Part shown: positions 1 through 10,738 of the stretch, one piece after another
Layout: every line of letters starts with the position of its first letter
How positions within the stretch are numbered: the first letter of the stretch is position 1
Assembly (NCBI GenBank): GCA_039545355.1
Contig: BCJJ01000010.1
Coordinates: 9,085 to 73,084 of the forward strand
Length of the DNA: 64,000 nucleotides
Direction of reading: 5' to 3'
Source of the DNA: Trichosporon coremiiforme
Taxonomy: Eukaryota > Basidiomycota > Tremellomycetes > Trichosporonales > Trichosporonaceae
Notes under the pieces: model-generated
Told to the model about the DNA's origin: nothing
The model's input: the letters and a program-made list of their open reading frames with translations, nothing else
Database searches by the model: none
Program-made: the position numbers and the translations under genes

Positions 1-50
1 GGGGGTTGAATGTGGAGCGCTGGATGAGGTGCGGAATAGTTAACGTCCAG

Positions 51-757
51 TATCTTCGTGCCCGACGACGACTACCTTGCCAAGGTCGCCGAGATCTGCA
101 AAACGTACAACGTCCTGTTGATCTGCGACGATATCCAGACTGGTCTTGGTCGCACCGGTAAGATGCTCTGCTATGAGTGGGATGGTATCAAGCCGGACAT
201 GGTCCTCCTTGCCAAGGCCCTCTCTGGCGGCATGTGTCCCTTGTCCTGCGTGCTTGCCAGCAAGGAGGTCATGCTCTGTATCAAGCCCGGAGAGCATGGC
301 TCAACGTACGGCGGGAACCCCCCCCCCCCCCCCCCCGGCTGCGCGGTTGCTCCTGCCGCCCTCGATGTCCTCGTCCGTGACAACCTTGTGGAAAGGTCGC
401 TCCGTCTCGGCGAGGAGTTCCGTCCCGGTCTGCGTGAGCTCGAGTCGCCCTACATTAAGACGATTCGTGGGCGCGGACGTTTCAATGGAATCGTCATTGA
501 CGGCGACAAGACGCCCAATGGACGCACGGCTTGGGACCTCTGTCTCATCATGAAGAAGAATGGGCTCCTAGCGAAGCCCACACCCGACACCATTATTCGA
601 TTTGCGCCGCCATTGGTTATTAGCGAGAGCGACGTTCAGAAGGCGATCAGCATCATTAGCAAGTCGCTCAAGGAGCTCGAGACTGTACGTGCCTCTGATT
701 TAACAACCGCTGATGATATAGCTTGAGACCATTCCTGGGGCGGAGGAGAGCCACTAG
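51..757 (+). CDS. Ornithine aminotransferase-like protein, 3' part
   Basis: Class III PLP-dependent aminotransferase; the family converts ornithine and 2-oxoglutarate to glutamate semialdehyde and glutamate. The exon opens after an intron end (TTAACGTCCAG, AG at 49-50) and is cut by the left window edge. The PLP aspartate motif reads DDIQTG instead of the usual DEIQTG. The Schiff-base lysine is in AKALSGG. GEHGSTYGGN and the C-terminal LLAKPTPDTIIRFAPPL are typical of the family. A probable last intron at 685-721 (GTACGT...CTGATGATATAG, 37 nt) leads to a short last exon ending at 757; without splicing the frame stops at 726. Oddities: the conserved NPLG loop is replaced by six prolines from a C19 run at 318-336, and LYPVSA reads MCPLSC. 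It may be a divergent paralog, a damaged copy, or carry a sequence error. The neighbour TF gene is convergent. Confidence 0.8.
318..336. repeat. C19 homopolymer inside a coding exon
   Basis: Nineteen consecutive C within the conserved GGNPLG loop of the aminotransferase. The run keeps the reading frame but gives six prolines where the family has Pro-Leu. It is either a real in-frame expansion or an assembly or sequencing error. Confidence 0.9.
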
Positions 758-1139
758 TTGGGCCCTGGGACTGGGTGGAAGACGACGGCGTGTAATCCGT
801 TGCCTGGCCGCAGCACTTGAACCGCAGTACCTCCTTCATAGACCTGTACTTTGTTCATTCTGGAAAGATGAACTAGGTACAGTATCATGCTTCGTTGCTA
901 TCAGAGACCCTCGTCTCCGCACTAGAGGTGGCGTCGTCGCTACTGTTACGGCTTAGCAGCTTACTTTTTTTGCGGTCCCCAGGTAATGGTGTGAACAAGA
1001 AGAAAATCTGCGACCTCCCATTTGCCCAAGTCCTGATCCTCGCATTGCTGCGTCAGCAAGACTGCATACGTCAACAATGGCCCGTGATATGACCAGTGAA
1101 GTCGGAACCCTGATCATTGCAAACATATACAACATCATC
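758..1139. other. Intergenic, convergent 3' ends
   Basis: Lies between the end of the aminotransferase and the end of the minus-strand transcription factor. I see no coding signal; presumably 3' untranslated regions. Confidence 0.6.
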
Positions 1140-3137
1140 TCACGTAGAGTCTGATCTAAGGAGCAGAGAGTCGAGCGTCCAGCTCGACTGGGGCGTGGGC
1201 CCAAGACCGGAACCGCCGTTGAACTGATCCAACATTTCAAACAGCATCCCAGACGGAAGTGCAAAGTCATTAGAATCGCCTTCTCCGGTAAACGGCGGGA
1301 AGGGGCCCGTTCCAGGGTCGGGCGGGTGTACGGCTGGTGTTGAGGGCGTCACCACGTTGAGGCCTGTGGTCAGCACGAGCGTACTTATGTGACCCACCCA
1401 GTGCGTTTGCAACCAGCGTGATTTTGCGGATGCCCTCAGAGGCTTGTTGTCCCCAGCGAGATTCCATCAAGGAGAGCATCCACGTGGCTAAGCCTAGAAC
1501 GTGCTCTGCTTCGGATTTCGTGAGCTCGAAACGCCAGTAGGCGATGATGACAATGTGTGCGCACGTGACGATGTGCCTCAGGTGCTGCCATACGAGGTTG
1601 TACACGAGCCGTCGGTAGATGTCACCGTAGCACTCCAAGATCCTCGTGGCTGCCCGAGCTAGGACAGCTAGCGAGCTCATGGACAGCCGACGATCACGGA
1701 GGGTCAGAGTCCGCAGCGTGATCCGGCCCCTGGCAGTCAGCGACCGCTTTCGAGCCCATGACGACCTGTCCAGATAAACGTACCAGTCCCAGAGAACACC
1801 GATAAATGGATCGGTATATATGTTACCAGAAGTGCGCCCGTCGGCAACATAGGTCGAACACCATTTGTCCCAACGCTCTTCGAGCTGCAGCATCCAGTCA
1901 ATGGACATGGCCGGGTTCTTTGGCTCGTGCAGGTTGATCATGAGCTGGGTGTTTACCACCAGGAGCTCCACAAAGGACCGACGAGGTATGAGTACGACGA
2001 TCTGGCCATCCCCCACAGGTCGTGACCGGAAGGACATAGTCTCGAACTCTCCTGGTCGAATGATTGGTGGGTTCCCCGTTATCGCCGTGGCCCAGCTGCG
2101 GATTAGCCATGGCGTTGTGTCAGAACACGGAGTACTGACTAGTGGGCATATAGGATCTGAATAAACATGAGATCTGCGCGGTCGGCTGGCGAGTAGGCTG
2201 AGCTCATTCCTTCGTCCTCTTTATGGATTCCCAGCTCCTTCGCCTGGGAGATCATCCACGACACAATCATGCGGGTGACGTCGGTCGTGCACGTGAGGGT
2301 GGAATAGTACCACAAAGTACTCAGCGCATCTGCTGTTAGTTCAGATCATAGCAGTCGACTCACGAAGGGAGGTGAAGCTGGCACTTCCCCAGTTCTCAAG
2401 GACATCGATGGCGTGGCGAAAGTATGGCACGTCCCTGCGATCCTCCTCCTTGACGAAGAGGGGTACGCTATCCTCTGCAAAGCCCTGCAACCGAACGAAG
2501 CCTACCGCAAGGCAAGACAGTGTTAGGGCGACTTGGTCTGGAGAGAGTGTCGACGGCGATGAGACGTAGCGTTCGTACAAGCTCACAAGGCGATGCGGAG
2601 TAATGTAGCTGCAGAGTGGGAGAATGCGAGCAATGAATATCTGCATGGCGTCGGATGCAGAGGGCGACGGCGGTGAAGGTAACGGGGGAAGCGGCATCCT
2701 GAGGTCACACAGTGGGTGCGTTGGCCGCTCCTCAATCGCAAGGGAGATGTCTTGGCCTGCTGTCAGAGTTGGCCATCAGCGCATGCGCACCAGTTTTGCT
2801 CTTGTACAGATTCTCGAGCTCTTCGTCAATCATGCCAATAAACTTGGTACGTTCGGGATATGTCGAGCGCTCGATCGGTTCAGAAGACGCCTGCTGCGAG
2901 CGCCGGCGACTATACGTCAGCGTAGCGTCTGAGCGCCTGGAATCCTAAAGTCACTACCCACCGCATCGGCCTGGCGCGGTCCCGCACAAGGCAGTCCGTA
3001 AGCCCCGCATCCCGGCATCCCTGACATGGATAGGGGGGGTTGCATTTCTTCCGCCTGGCGCGGCAGTTTTCGCAGGCGCGCGCTATGCGCAATCGAGGCT
3101 GCTTGTTTGGCGGGGACGACTCGTCGGCGCTGGACAT
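1140..3137 (-). CDS. Zn(II)2Cys6 fungal transcription factor
   Basis: Nuclear DNA-binding regulator; target unknown. Spliced model of 605 aa from exons 3137-2962, 2909-2791, 2759-2364, 2332-2167, 2134-1398 and 1363-1140; phases agree at all five introns (52, 31, 31, 32 and 34 nt). The zinc cluster uses Cys 22, 25, 32, 38, 41 and 49 (C-x2-C-x6-C-x5-C-x2-C-x7-C) with a basic RARRKK patch. It is followed by a short helical linker (MIDEELENLYKSK), as in dimerising members. The middle and C-terminal parts look like the helical fungal regulatory domain (SLYERYVSSP, DALSTLWYYS). The C-terminus (GDSNDFALPSGMLFEML) resembles the tail of related regulators. An in-frame ATG at 3185 would add 16 residues. 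It lies upstream of, and in line with, no obvious target; the next gene on the same strand is a 2OG oxygenase, which could be a target (inference). Confidence 0.85.
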
Positions 3138-3282
3138 GGGAATGATGGTGACAAACGGTTGAGAGGGATGTGGAGTGGAGATCATGACTCGCCGACGGAA
3201 GCATATGATCGGGCAACGCCGGCGCCGGCACAGATCCACCGCCGCTTTGCTGCGGCCATAAGCGATCCGCCTCATAATCTGA

Positions 3283-3502
3283 TCCCGTGCTGCGGGCAAC
3301 CTTCCAATCCGTGATCACGAGACCCAGCACCAGGAGAGGCTCAACGAGCAGATCCTCACTGACGAGGAAGCGTGCAAGACCGAACGGGACATGGCCGCGG
3401 CCGATGCTAAGCGTGTCGAGGACGAGGAGCACCGCCTTGGTGAGGCCATCACGAAACCGATATGCATCAATTCGTCACGTTCCCGCCGTCCTGGAGAACG
3501 CT
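3283..3502 (+). pseudogene. Orphan coding-like fragment
   Basis: Open frame from just after the TGA at 3280-3282 to a TGA near 3500. It reads RDHETQHQERLNEQI... and ...DAKRVEDEEHRLGEAI: charged, helical, with about 90 percent G/C at third positions over roughly 50 codons. There is no start codon except an internal Met. It sits between two minus-strand genes. I take it as the leftover of an exon from a lost or transposed gene; the family is not recognised. Confidence 0.35.
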
Positions 3503-3521
3503 GATAACGTCGTCTATGAGC

Positions 3522-4692
3522 TTACGCCTTGGTGGGTTCGGCGCCGTACATGGCCAGCACGTGTTTATCGACGTACTCGCGAACGCTGATGGGTGGGTAC
3601 TTGGCGGGGTTGGACTCCGAGAAGGTGCCCGGAATGGTCTTGACGATGGCCTCGGCGTCCGCACCGCAGAAGTACGGCAGCGAGAAGCGCTCGGGCTGGA
3701 GGGTGCCTGAGGCGGCCGTGCGGCGGGGCGGAACGACGCGGTGAGTAGTCGAGCGGAGCCCGTCGTTAGACCAGCGCTGCAGCAGGTCGCCGATGTTGAA
3801 GACGCACGTCGATGGCGTAACGGGCGGCGCGGGGACGAAGACACCGGGACGCTTGGGGTCCTCGACCTCGAGACCGCCGACGTTGTCCTGGAACAGCAGG
3901 GTGAGCGTGCCGAAGTCGGTGTGCGCACCGGTGCGCGTGTTGTCGGGCGACTCGTTCGCCGGCCAAGGCAGCGAAGGGTAGTGCAGCAAGCGCAGATAGT
4001 TGTCCTGGTGCGAGTGGTAGCTGTCGAAGTAGCCCTTGTCGATCCCCGGCATGCCGATCGAGAGCGCGGTCAGCGCCTTGTTGCGGACGGCGGAGCAGAG
4101 GTCCGACCAGTGTTGCAGCGCCGCGCGGAAACCGGGGAGGTCCTCCTCGTCAGGCCACATGTTCGGGTAGTGATAGTGGCCGTCCGCGTCCCTGCGGGTT
4201 TCTGCTGTCAGCGGCAGAGCGTGTGGGGGCAACTCACGGACGTCAAAGGACTGCTTGTTGTCGCCGCTATTCTTGTCGGGGTTGTCCTCGCCGCGCAGGA
4301 TGCGCGTGACCTGCTCCTGACCGATGCCGGAATAGCCGCTAGGTGTCAGCGTCTGTACGATGCCTTGTGTACTCACCCGCAGCGAGGCGTCTCGGCACTG
4401 CGTGGCAGGATCTTGCACTTGGCCTTGGCCTCATCGGGCAGGCTGTGGAAGCGGCGCGACCAGTCAAAGATGGTGTTGACATCGTCGTCGGTGATGCCCG
4501 TGTTGGTGAGGTACGCGAAGCCGACGTCGCGGCATGCTTCGAAGAACTGCTTGCCGATCTTCTCGTCGAGCTGGCTATGTTAGGGCTCAGTAATGTATTT
4601 GAACTTACCTCAGTGTTGCCCTGGTCGAAGCCCTCAAAGTCGATGATGGGCAGGAGGCCGAGGACGGTGGGGGAGTCGTTGGCGTTGGTCAT
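3522..4692 (-). CDS. 2-oxoglutarate/Fe(II)-dependent oxygenase (isopenicillin N synthase-like)
   Basis: Non-heme iron oxygenase of the DIOX_N/2OG-FeII_Oxy type; substrate unknown. The model has four exons (4692-4609, 4570-4377, 4338-4238, 4204-3522) and gives 353 aa. Introns are 38, 38 and 33 nt with CTAAC or CTGAC branch sites. The N-terminal domain has PIIDFEGF and the GFAYLTNTGI strand. Iron ligands are His221, Asp223 (AHTDFGTL) and His281 (STTHRVV); Arg299-x-Ser301 (RFSLPYF) should bind 2-oxoglutarate. Length and order fit fungal flavonol-synthase/gibberellin-oxidase-like proteins. A second, separate member is at 42891-44034. The promoter region is shared head-to-head with the ferric reductase (1.17 kb between the start codons). 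Confidence 0.9.
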
Positions 4693-5858
4693 GGTGTGTG
4701 TCCGGCTGGGGCTGTCTTAAGTAGAGGTGGAGGTAGCGTGTTCTAGTGGGCCGATATCAGGCGCCTCCGAAGTAGATATACGCATGGCATCGATTGCCGC
4801 CGGAGTGGAGCATGACGCGCGTTGTCGCTGTCCGGCGTCTGCTTGGAATACCCGCCTCGGCCTTGATTACACACGCACCGTGGACGTGGCCTAGCCCACC
4901 GCAGTAGACGGAGCGAGCGTTGAGGTCGGGGCCGAACTTGACTCCAGGCTGGGAAGACGAACTTTGTCAGTGCGTTGTGCTGTACGCCTTATCTCCGGCA
5001 TCCGAGATTGCTTCGGAATAGAAGGCAAGTGATTCGCCCTAGAATGCGGCGGGACACATGTTGGACGTGGAACGATCACATGGCCCTGTCCTTTCGATCG
5101 CGGAAACGCAGAGCTTAAACTGGTAATTCAGCTGAGTTCGGGGACCGGGGACCGAAGTCCGTTGGAGCCCGGGAATAGACGTCATGCGAACCTGGAACCC
5201 CATTAGCCCACCGCAACACGATCGGTTGATACTTGAGAGGCTCTCCTGGCCTGAGCTTCTCGGTATCCACAAGCAGAAGGCGCATCGCAGGTGGTCAGCA
5301 ACAGCCACTGCGGAAGCGATGGTCACGTGACCTTGTCGACGGCATCGACGGGGGCACTCTCACTCTCCGTCCATCGTTCTCATCGTGGTGCCGGCAACTT
5401 GTTCGACGCCTCTATACGACACGCAGCAGCCTTAATCCGCAGCGCAGCACTTTCTGCGGTCAAGTAACCATTACGAAACAGTGAAACGAACGCTGCAAAG
5501 ATTGCTGCGGCGCAATGCGCCAAGGTGCGGATCGTCCCGGCGCCAGTCTTGAGTCTGACAGGAAGAGAGAGAGCCACGCTGTGCCTGTTGAGCCCTGCGC
5601 ATGACCGTCAATGCGCGGTACACAGGTACGAGCAGCGCTGTCCTTGTAAGATGCCGTGGGCGGGATGAACCTCATGCCAAGACGCGATCTCGGGCAAGCA
5701 GGTTCCGTGCCTCCTCGGCTCCGGTTACCTGATTGGCTGGTGTAATCGGCCGAATCGCTATCTGATAAAAAAACGGCCATGTCACGGTCCGCTCATCTTG
5801 ACTTGCACCACTCCATTCGTTCTCGCCACCCGCTCTTCTCGTTGTCCATGATCTTGAG
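4693..5858. other. Divergent promoter region
   Basis: Lies between the start codons of the 2OG oxygenase (minus) and the ferric reductase (plus). No credible gene seen. It contains the ATCTGATAA box at 5760-5768 near the reductase. Confidence 0.6.
5760..5768 (+). promoter_or_regulatory. ATCTGATAA box (iron GATA-factor consensus)
   Basis: Exact match to ATCWGATAA, the site of fungal iron-responsive GATA repressors (Urbs1, SreA, Fep1, Cir1 class). It is 91 bp upstream of the ferric reductase ATG. Binding is inferred, not shown. Confidence 0.55.
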
Positions 5859-8080
5859 ATGACCACGGCCGCCTCGCCATCAGCGGCGCTCGCCATTTTC
5901 CTTCTCCTTGCTTCAGCAGCCCAAGCCGCCTTCGTTGGCGGGCCAGGCGCTTGCTTCTCGGCATGCCGGCTGCCTCTTGAGTTTGTCTCCTTCGCCGACA
6001 TCGATGGGCCATCGACGTGGTCTCGCAAGATCGCTTCCCACGATTTCATGACCTCGCTCGTTGCTTGCATGGCCTCCTACTGCTCGCCCGAAGGCATCGA
6101 TGCTGGCTGGGACCGCTTCGCCTCGATGCGCGACCTGGGAGCACCCGGCACACCGCTGCCGCCTTTCGCCGACGTGCTGGCAGTCGTGCCCGCAGACCCG
6201 CTTGTGGTCGACACGCTTTCTCATCAAGGCACGGTATACGATGGGACGATCCTAGTCTCGCGCAGCAACTTCGAGGACGGTTTCCACACAGACGTGAGCA
6301 ATCTGAGCTTCTCAGCTGATAACAGATGGGTTTCGCGCGCCAGCTCGATCTCCACAACCTGTTCGGCTGGTGCATGTACGCGCTGCTGGCAATGACGACT
6401 ATTATCGGTGTCGGAAACCGCCTACTGGCCCACGCCGCCAGGCGAGGTGTCGTGACGTGGACGGGTAACCTGCTGCAACCGTGGCCCCGGCTCTACGCAT
6501 GGTACAGGCGCTACATTGGTACGCCGGCAATGATGGGCTACCGCAACGCCCAGCCGTGGGGCATCCTGACAGTTCCAACACGACTCCAATCCCTGCTCGT
6601 CCTGATCTACGTCACGCTGAACATCGTCATGGGATGCTATGGCTACGACATTTTCGAGAACAACATGTTCTGGCTCGGACGACAAGACCTCCAGCTCGCG
6701 CGCTACGTCGCCGACCGCACAGGCATCATGAGCTTCTACAACATGGTGCTCCTGTGGCTGCTCGCCGGACGCAACGACATTGTTCTGTGGCTCACTGGCT
6801 GGAGCTATCCTTCCCTAAACCTGTTCCACCGCTGGACCGCGCGCGTCGCCGTGGTGCAGGGTCTTGTCCACTCGGCCGGATACGCGTACTTGAAGTGGGG
6901 CAAGTTCTGGCCGATGATGCGCGAGCGCTATTGGTGGAGCGGCGTGTACGGCATGCTGGCGATGGGGGCGCTCATTCCGCTTTCGATACTGCCTCTCCGG
7001 CGCTGGGCGTACGAGGCGTTCCTCATCCTGCATATCGGGCTCAGCGCGGCCTTCCTAGCCCTGATGTGCATCCACACCGACAGGTTCGGATACGACCCGT
7101 TCGTCTGGCTCTGTGTCGGAATCTGGCTCTTCGACCGCGTTCTTCGTCTCATCCGCGTAACCGTTCTCAGCTACCGCACGCTTGGAGCTCGGAACGCCGT
7201 CGGCGTCGTCACTGCCCTCGAGCCGGGCCTGATGCGCCTCAGCGTCGACACCAGCGTGCCAATCTCGCCGCGACCCGGCGATTACTACTTCTTGTACTCG
7301 CCGCGCAGCCTAACGCCATGGGAGAACCACCCCTTCACCCTTGCCAGCTGGGAGAAGCGTAGTGACCGCACAACCCTCCACTTCCTCATCGCACCGCAAT
7401 CGGGCTGGACGGGGCGACTTCGGAAACGCATCGAGGCAGCTACTGTCAAGGCTGAGGAATCTTCGCTTCTGGTGGCAGCGCCCGCAGTCAGGCTCCGTGT
7501 CCTTCTCGAAGGTCCGTACGGCACGCGCGACCCCATCGAGGAGTACGACCACATCCTCCTTCTTGCCGGAGGAAGTGGTATCGCGGCAGTTCTTCCCTAC
7601 GTCTACGCCCTGGGTCAAGCATCCGACGGCAGGGCGAAGAAACGTCGGATCAGCGTGGTATGGACAGTGCGCAATGCTGCCTACGCCGCTGACGTCTTGT
7701 CCCACGAACTGGCACCAGAGCGAACCTCGCACATTAGCCTCGACCTCTACCTCACGCAGGAGGAGCCCGCCTCTGCGCGTGCCTTCCTTGCGAACCTCGA
7801 CGTTATCCTGGACAGCGGGTATAGGGCTATCAACCCCTACGAGGTCGGAAATCGGGACCGCAAAGATGTTGCCTTCACGAAGGGACGAGCGCCGATCCGT
7901 CACCTGCTCTCAGCACAGATAGACGCGCTCAGCGGGGATGAGGGGTCGCGGCTGGCTGTGCTCGCTTGCGGACCGGGGGCCATGATGGACGATCTGCGCG
8001 CAGACATTGCAGACGCGTACGGCTCTCCCCTACTCCAAGCCGACGCATCCAGGCTCGACTACTGGCTCGAGTACTTCTAG
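5859..8080 (+). CDS. Ferric reductase transmembrane component (FRE family)
   Basis: Plasma-membrane flavocytochrome that passes electrons from NADPH to extracellular Fe(III) or Cu(II). Exons 5859-6293 and 6326-8080 with a 32-nt intron; 729 aa. A signal peptide (about 1-23, ALAIFLLLASAAQA) leads a Cys-containing extracellular part. Several membrane segments follow. Two bis-heme histidine pairs are spaced 14 residues apart: His313/His327 and His381/His395. The FAD motif is HPFTLAS, the NADPH motifs are GPYG and LLAGGSGIAAVLP, and the C-terminal motif is LACGPGAM. The ATCTGATAA box upstream suggests repression by iron (inference). The decayed gene and the flavoprotein downstream share this neighbourhood. 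Confidence 0.93.
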
Positions 8081-8143
8081 TTGTTCACAGTGTTCATTGT
8101 TCATGCTATATTACAGGTTCATCATCTTTAGAGCTAGACGGAG

Positions 8144-8880
8144 CTAAATGCCGAAGCTCTGACTATCCTTCAGATTGCCCCAGAGGTGTTTGCCGACCTT
8201 CCCATTGGCCGCAATCTTGTGCTTGATGGTAGCGTGAGCAACGTTGCCGACGTCACAGGTCAGCAGGGCGAGGATCTTGGTAGTGAGTTACGCTTTCTCG
8301 AGCTGAACAGTGCTATGCTGAGGCCCTTCTTGAAGTCGAAAGGGGTCTGACGTTAGATTCCGTACAGCGGGTGCACACCCGGCAGCCCAGTCGAGGTAGT
8401 GCCTGGCGGTCATGTTCGATTTGTGCACGAGACTCTCCTCGAGCGTCCAGAGGGCCCAGGTCTGGGCATAGAGGAAGGTGTCTTCCGGAGTAAGGTGCTT
8501 GTTATCGAGCTTGACGAGACGGAGGTCAACGCCGCCCCCGAGGGTACAAGGAGGGCGAAGCAGCGCGTGGCCCGGACCGACACGGTGGTTGCTGTGATGT
8601 CTGATAGAAAGGACGAGGAAAAGTGACATCTCGTCCCTTGCGATGTCCGCAGGCGTGCGCTTGCTGAAGGCGAGGCTTGCGCCTCTCACGCATTGTTCAT
8701 TTCTGCGATGCGAGGCAGTCTTGCATGATAATGCGTTTCGAGCTCGTCCTGTGGCCTGAAGTCGCATCTTCGTTGATAAGATCATTGCGGCGACTCCTTG
8801 ATCTCGGTCAAGTCGGCGATGTCGGCCAGCGTTTGTCAGCCTAAAGCGAGGGACCGCTGCGCATGAGTTGGGATCATGCA
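8144..8880 (-). pseudogene. Unrecognised gene, probably degraded
   Basis: Coding signal without a clean model. The last segment (about 8275-8144) reads KILALLTCDVGNVAHATIK... and ends HLWGNLKDSQSFGI, with mostly G/C third positions. Upstream, 8366-8640 reads ...ADIARDEMSLFLVLSIRHH... and TPEDTFLYAQTWALWTLEE. A 90-nt intron (8365-8276, ending CTACCAAG) would join these in frame. Further up (8640-8860) pieces such as DELETHYHARLPRIAEMNN and TLADIADLTEIKE are in frames that only join through 26-nt gaps or across a stop. It is either a gene with odd introns or a decaying gene; I favour decay. Function unknown. Its 5' side faces the flavoprotein promoter. Confidence 0.4.
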
Positions 8881-8993
8881 TTTGTAACGCGTGGTGCTCA
8901 GCTTAGATCCGAGAACGGTAGAAGCGTCATGGGCGGCAGCGACGCGGCCGAACGTTCCGATGGAAGTCGCCGCAAAGTCGCCGCAGCTGGCTT

Positions 8994-9002
8994 ATCTGAT
9001 AA
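8994..9002 (+). promoter_or_regulatory. ATCTGATAA box (iron GATA-factor consensus)
   Basis: Second exact copy of the same 9-mer, 157 bp upstream of the flavoprotein ATG at 9159. Confidence 0.5.
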
Positions 9003-9103
9003 ACACCGCGGGATTTGACTCACGACCTCGCTTCAGTCGGTACGCTCACCAGTGGGCCCACATCCCCGGCGGCCGAGCCGAGGCGCCGATGGAGGGCACA
9101 GGT

Positions 9104-9112
9104 TATATATAG
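9104..9112 (+). promoter_or_regulatory. TATA box
   Basis: TATATATAG about 47 bp upstream of the flavoprotein start codon; a good position for a fungal TATA element. Confidence 0.55.
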
Positions 9113-9158
9113 CTCTGCTGAGCTTGCTGGCTTCATTGTCCCCCCACTCACTCAAAGC

Positions 9159-10452
9159 ATGGTCGCTGCCATCAAGAACATCGTTGTTGTCGGAGGGTCG
9201 TACGTTGGGGTGGTGAGTGCGATGCAGTATGATCAGCCAGACGCTTACGGTTAGAACACGGCCAAGGAGCTGGCAGCCATCCTGCCCACGGGCCACAGAG
9301 TCCTGCTGGTCGAGCCCCACAGCCACTTCCACCATCTGTTCGCCTTCGTGAGTCAACCCGAGAACGAACACGCTGACAGCAGCCGCGCTTCGCTGTCCTT
9401 CCGTCACATGAGCACAAGGCGTTCATCCCGTATCGTGTGTTCGAGAACAACCTGAATGCTGTCGTACGCGCCAAGGCTCTCGAAGTCCATCCAGACCATG
9501 TCGTTCTCGACCGCCCATGGGAGGGCTCGAACCAGCTGCCGTTCTCCTACCTCGCGATCGCGACAGGGACGCGCCTGACGCCGCCGGGCACGATGGTGTC
9601 GGAGGACAAGATCCCCTCCGTGCAGTACTTCAAACAGTACCAGGAGCAGGTGCTCGCTGCATCCTCCGTTGTCATCATCGGCGGCGGCGCTGTCGGTGTG
9701 CAGATGGCGACCGACCTGAAGGAACTCTACCCGTCGAAGAAGGTGACGCTTGTCCAGTCTCGCGATCAGGTCATGCCCAAATTCCACCCAAAGTTCCACG
9801 AGCTCATCATGCAGCGCTTCGCAGAACTGGGCGTCGACGTGATCACGGGAAACCGTGTTGTTGTGCCTCCCGCCGGCTTCCCAAGCGACGGCTCAACCTT
9901 TACGGTCAAGCTGAAGGACGGGCGCGAGATCGAGACGCAGCTCGTGATCCCTGCCACGGGGCAGACAGCGAACAACGAGCTCGTGCGCACGCTTCCCGGC
10001 CAGATCAACCCTGACAACGGCTTCATCCGCGTCCAGCCCACGCTCCAGCTGAAGGATTACCCGAACATCTTTGCCGTTGGTGACATTGCCGACACGGGAG
10101 CGCACAAGGCTGCTCGTCCCGGAGCTGCTCAAGCCGCCGCTGTGGCGAAGAACATCCGCGCCCTCATCGACGGTATCCGGCCCACGGAGAAGTACACCGT
10201 CGCGCCGGCTGGCATCCACCTGACTCTCGGACTGGTGAGTGGTCTGTCTGAACATAGCTGACGGAAAGCAAAAGAACATCGTGTTCCGCAACCCTCCTGC
10301 CGACGGCGAAGAGCCGTCATTCACCTGGCGCGATGAGTGAGTGAGCCTGCATATGAGAGCTGACATACAGCGGAACGGAGGACATGAACATCGGCGGCGT
10401 CTGGGAGAGGCGCGGCGTGCGTGTCAACTGCATTGACGACTATCATCTCTAG
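9159..10452 (+). CDS. AIF/FSP1-type FAD-dependent NAD(P)H oxidoreductase
   Basis: Pyridine nucleotide-disulfide oxidoreductase-fold flavoprotein like AIFM2/FSP1 and fungal AMID proteins, which use NAD(P)H to reduce quinones or other acceptors. Exons 9159-9212, 9255-9347, 9383-10234, 10269-10336 and 10371-10452; 382 aa; all phases agree. The N-terminal FAD loop is VVVGGSYVGV, the central NAD(P) loop VVIIGGGAVGVQMA, and the second FAD motif FAVGDIADTG. The introns of 42, 35, 34 and 34 nt mostly end in CTGAC plus a few bases before AG. A TATA box and an ATCTGATAA box lie upstream, so it may be co-regulated with the ferric reductase. No clear targeting signal is seen. Confidence 0.9.
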
Positions 10453-10738
10453 AGCTGTCTCGCCTACTCGCCGCGGGGATTCGCCCGCTGAGCAGGGTAG
10501 CCGGAGCTAGCGGGTGAGGTTGCGCACAGCAGGGTATGTGATGTAATGATTGCATGATTTAGTTTATGACCGGTATCACGAACGGGCTGCATTGTTGTGC
10601 CCTGCTTCGTCTTGACAATGATGATGTAGGACGTATTGGAGCGTTGCCGAAGGCGGCGAGGTGTGGGCGGTCTGATCGTTACGAGGCGTGTGCCTTGGGT
10701 CCGTGGCCAGTTGTCATGGTGCGCTTGCGAGATCCAGG

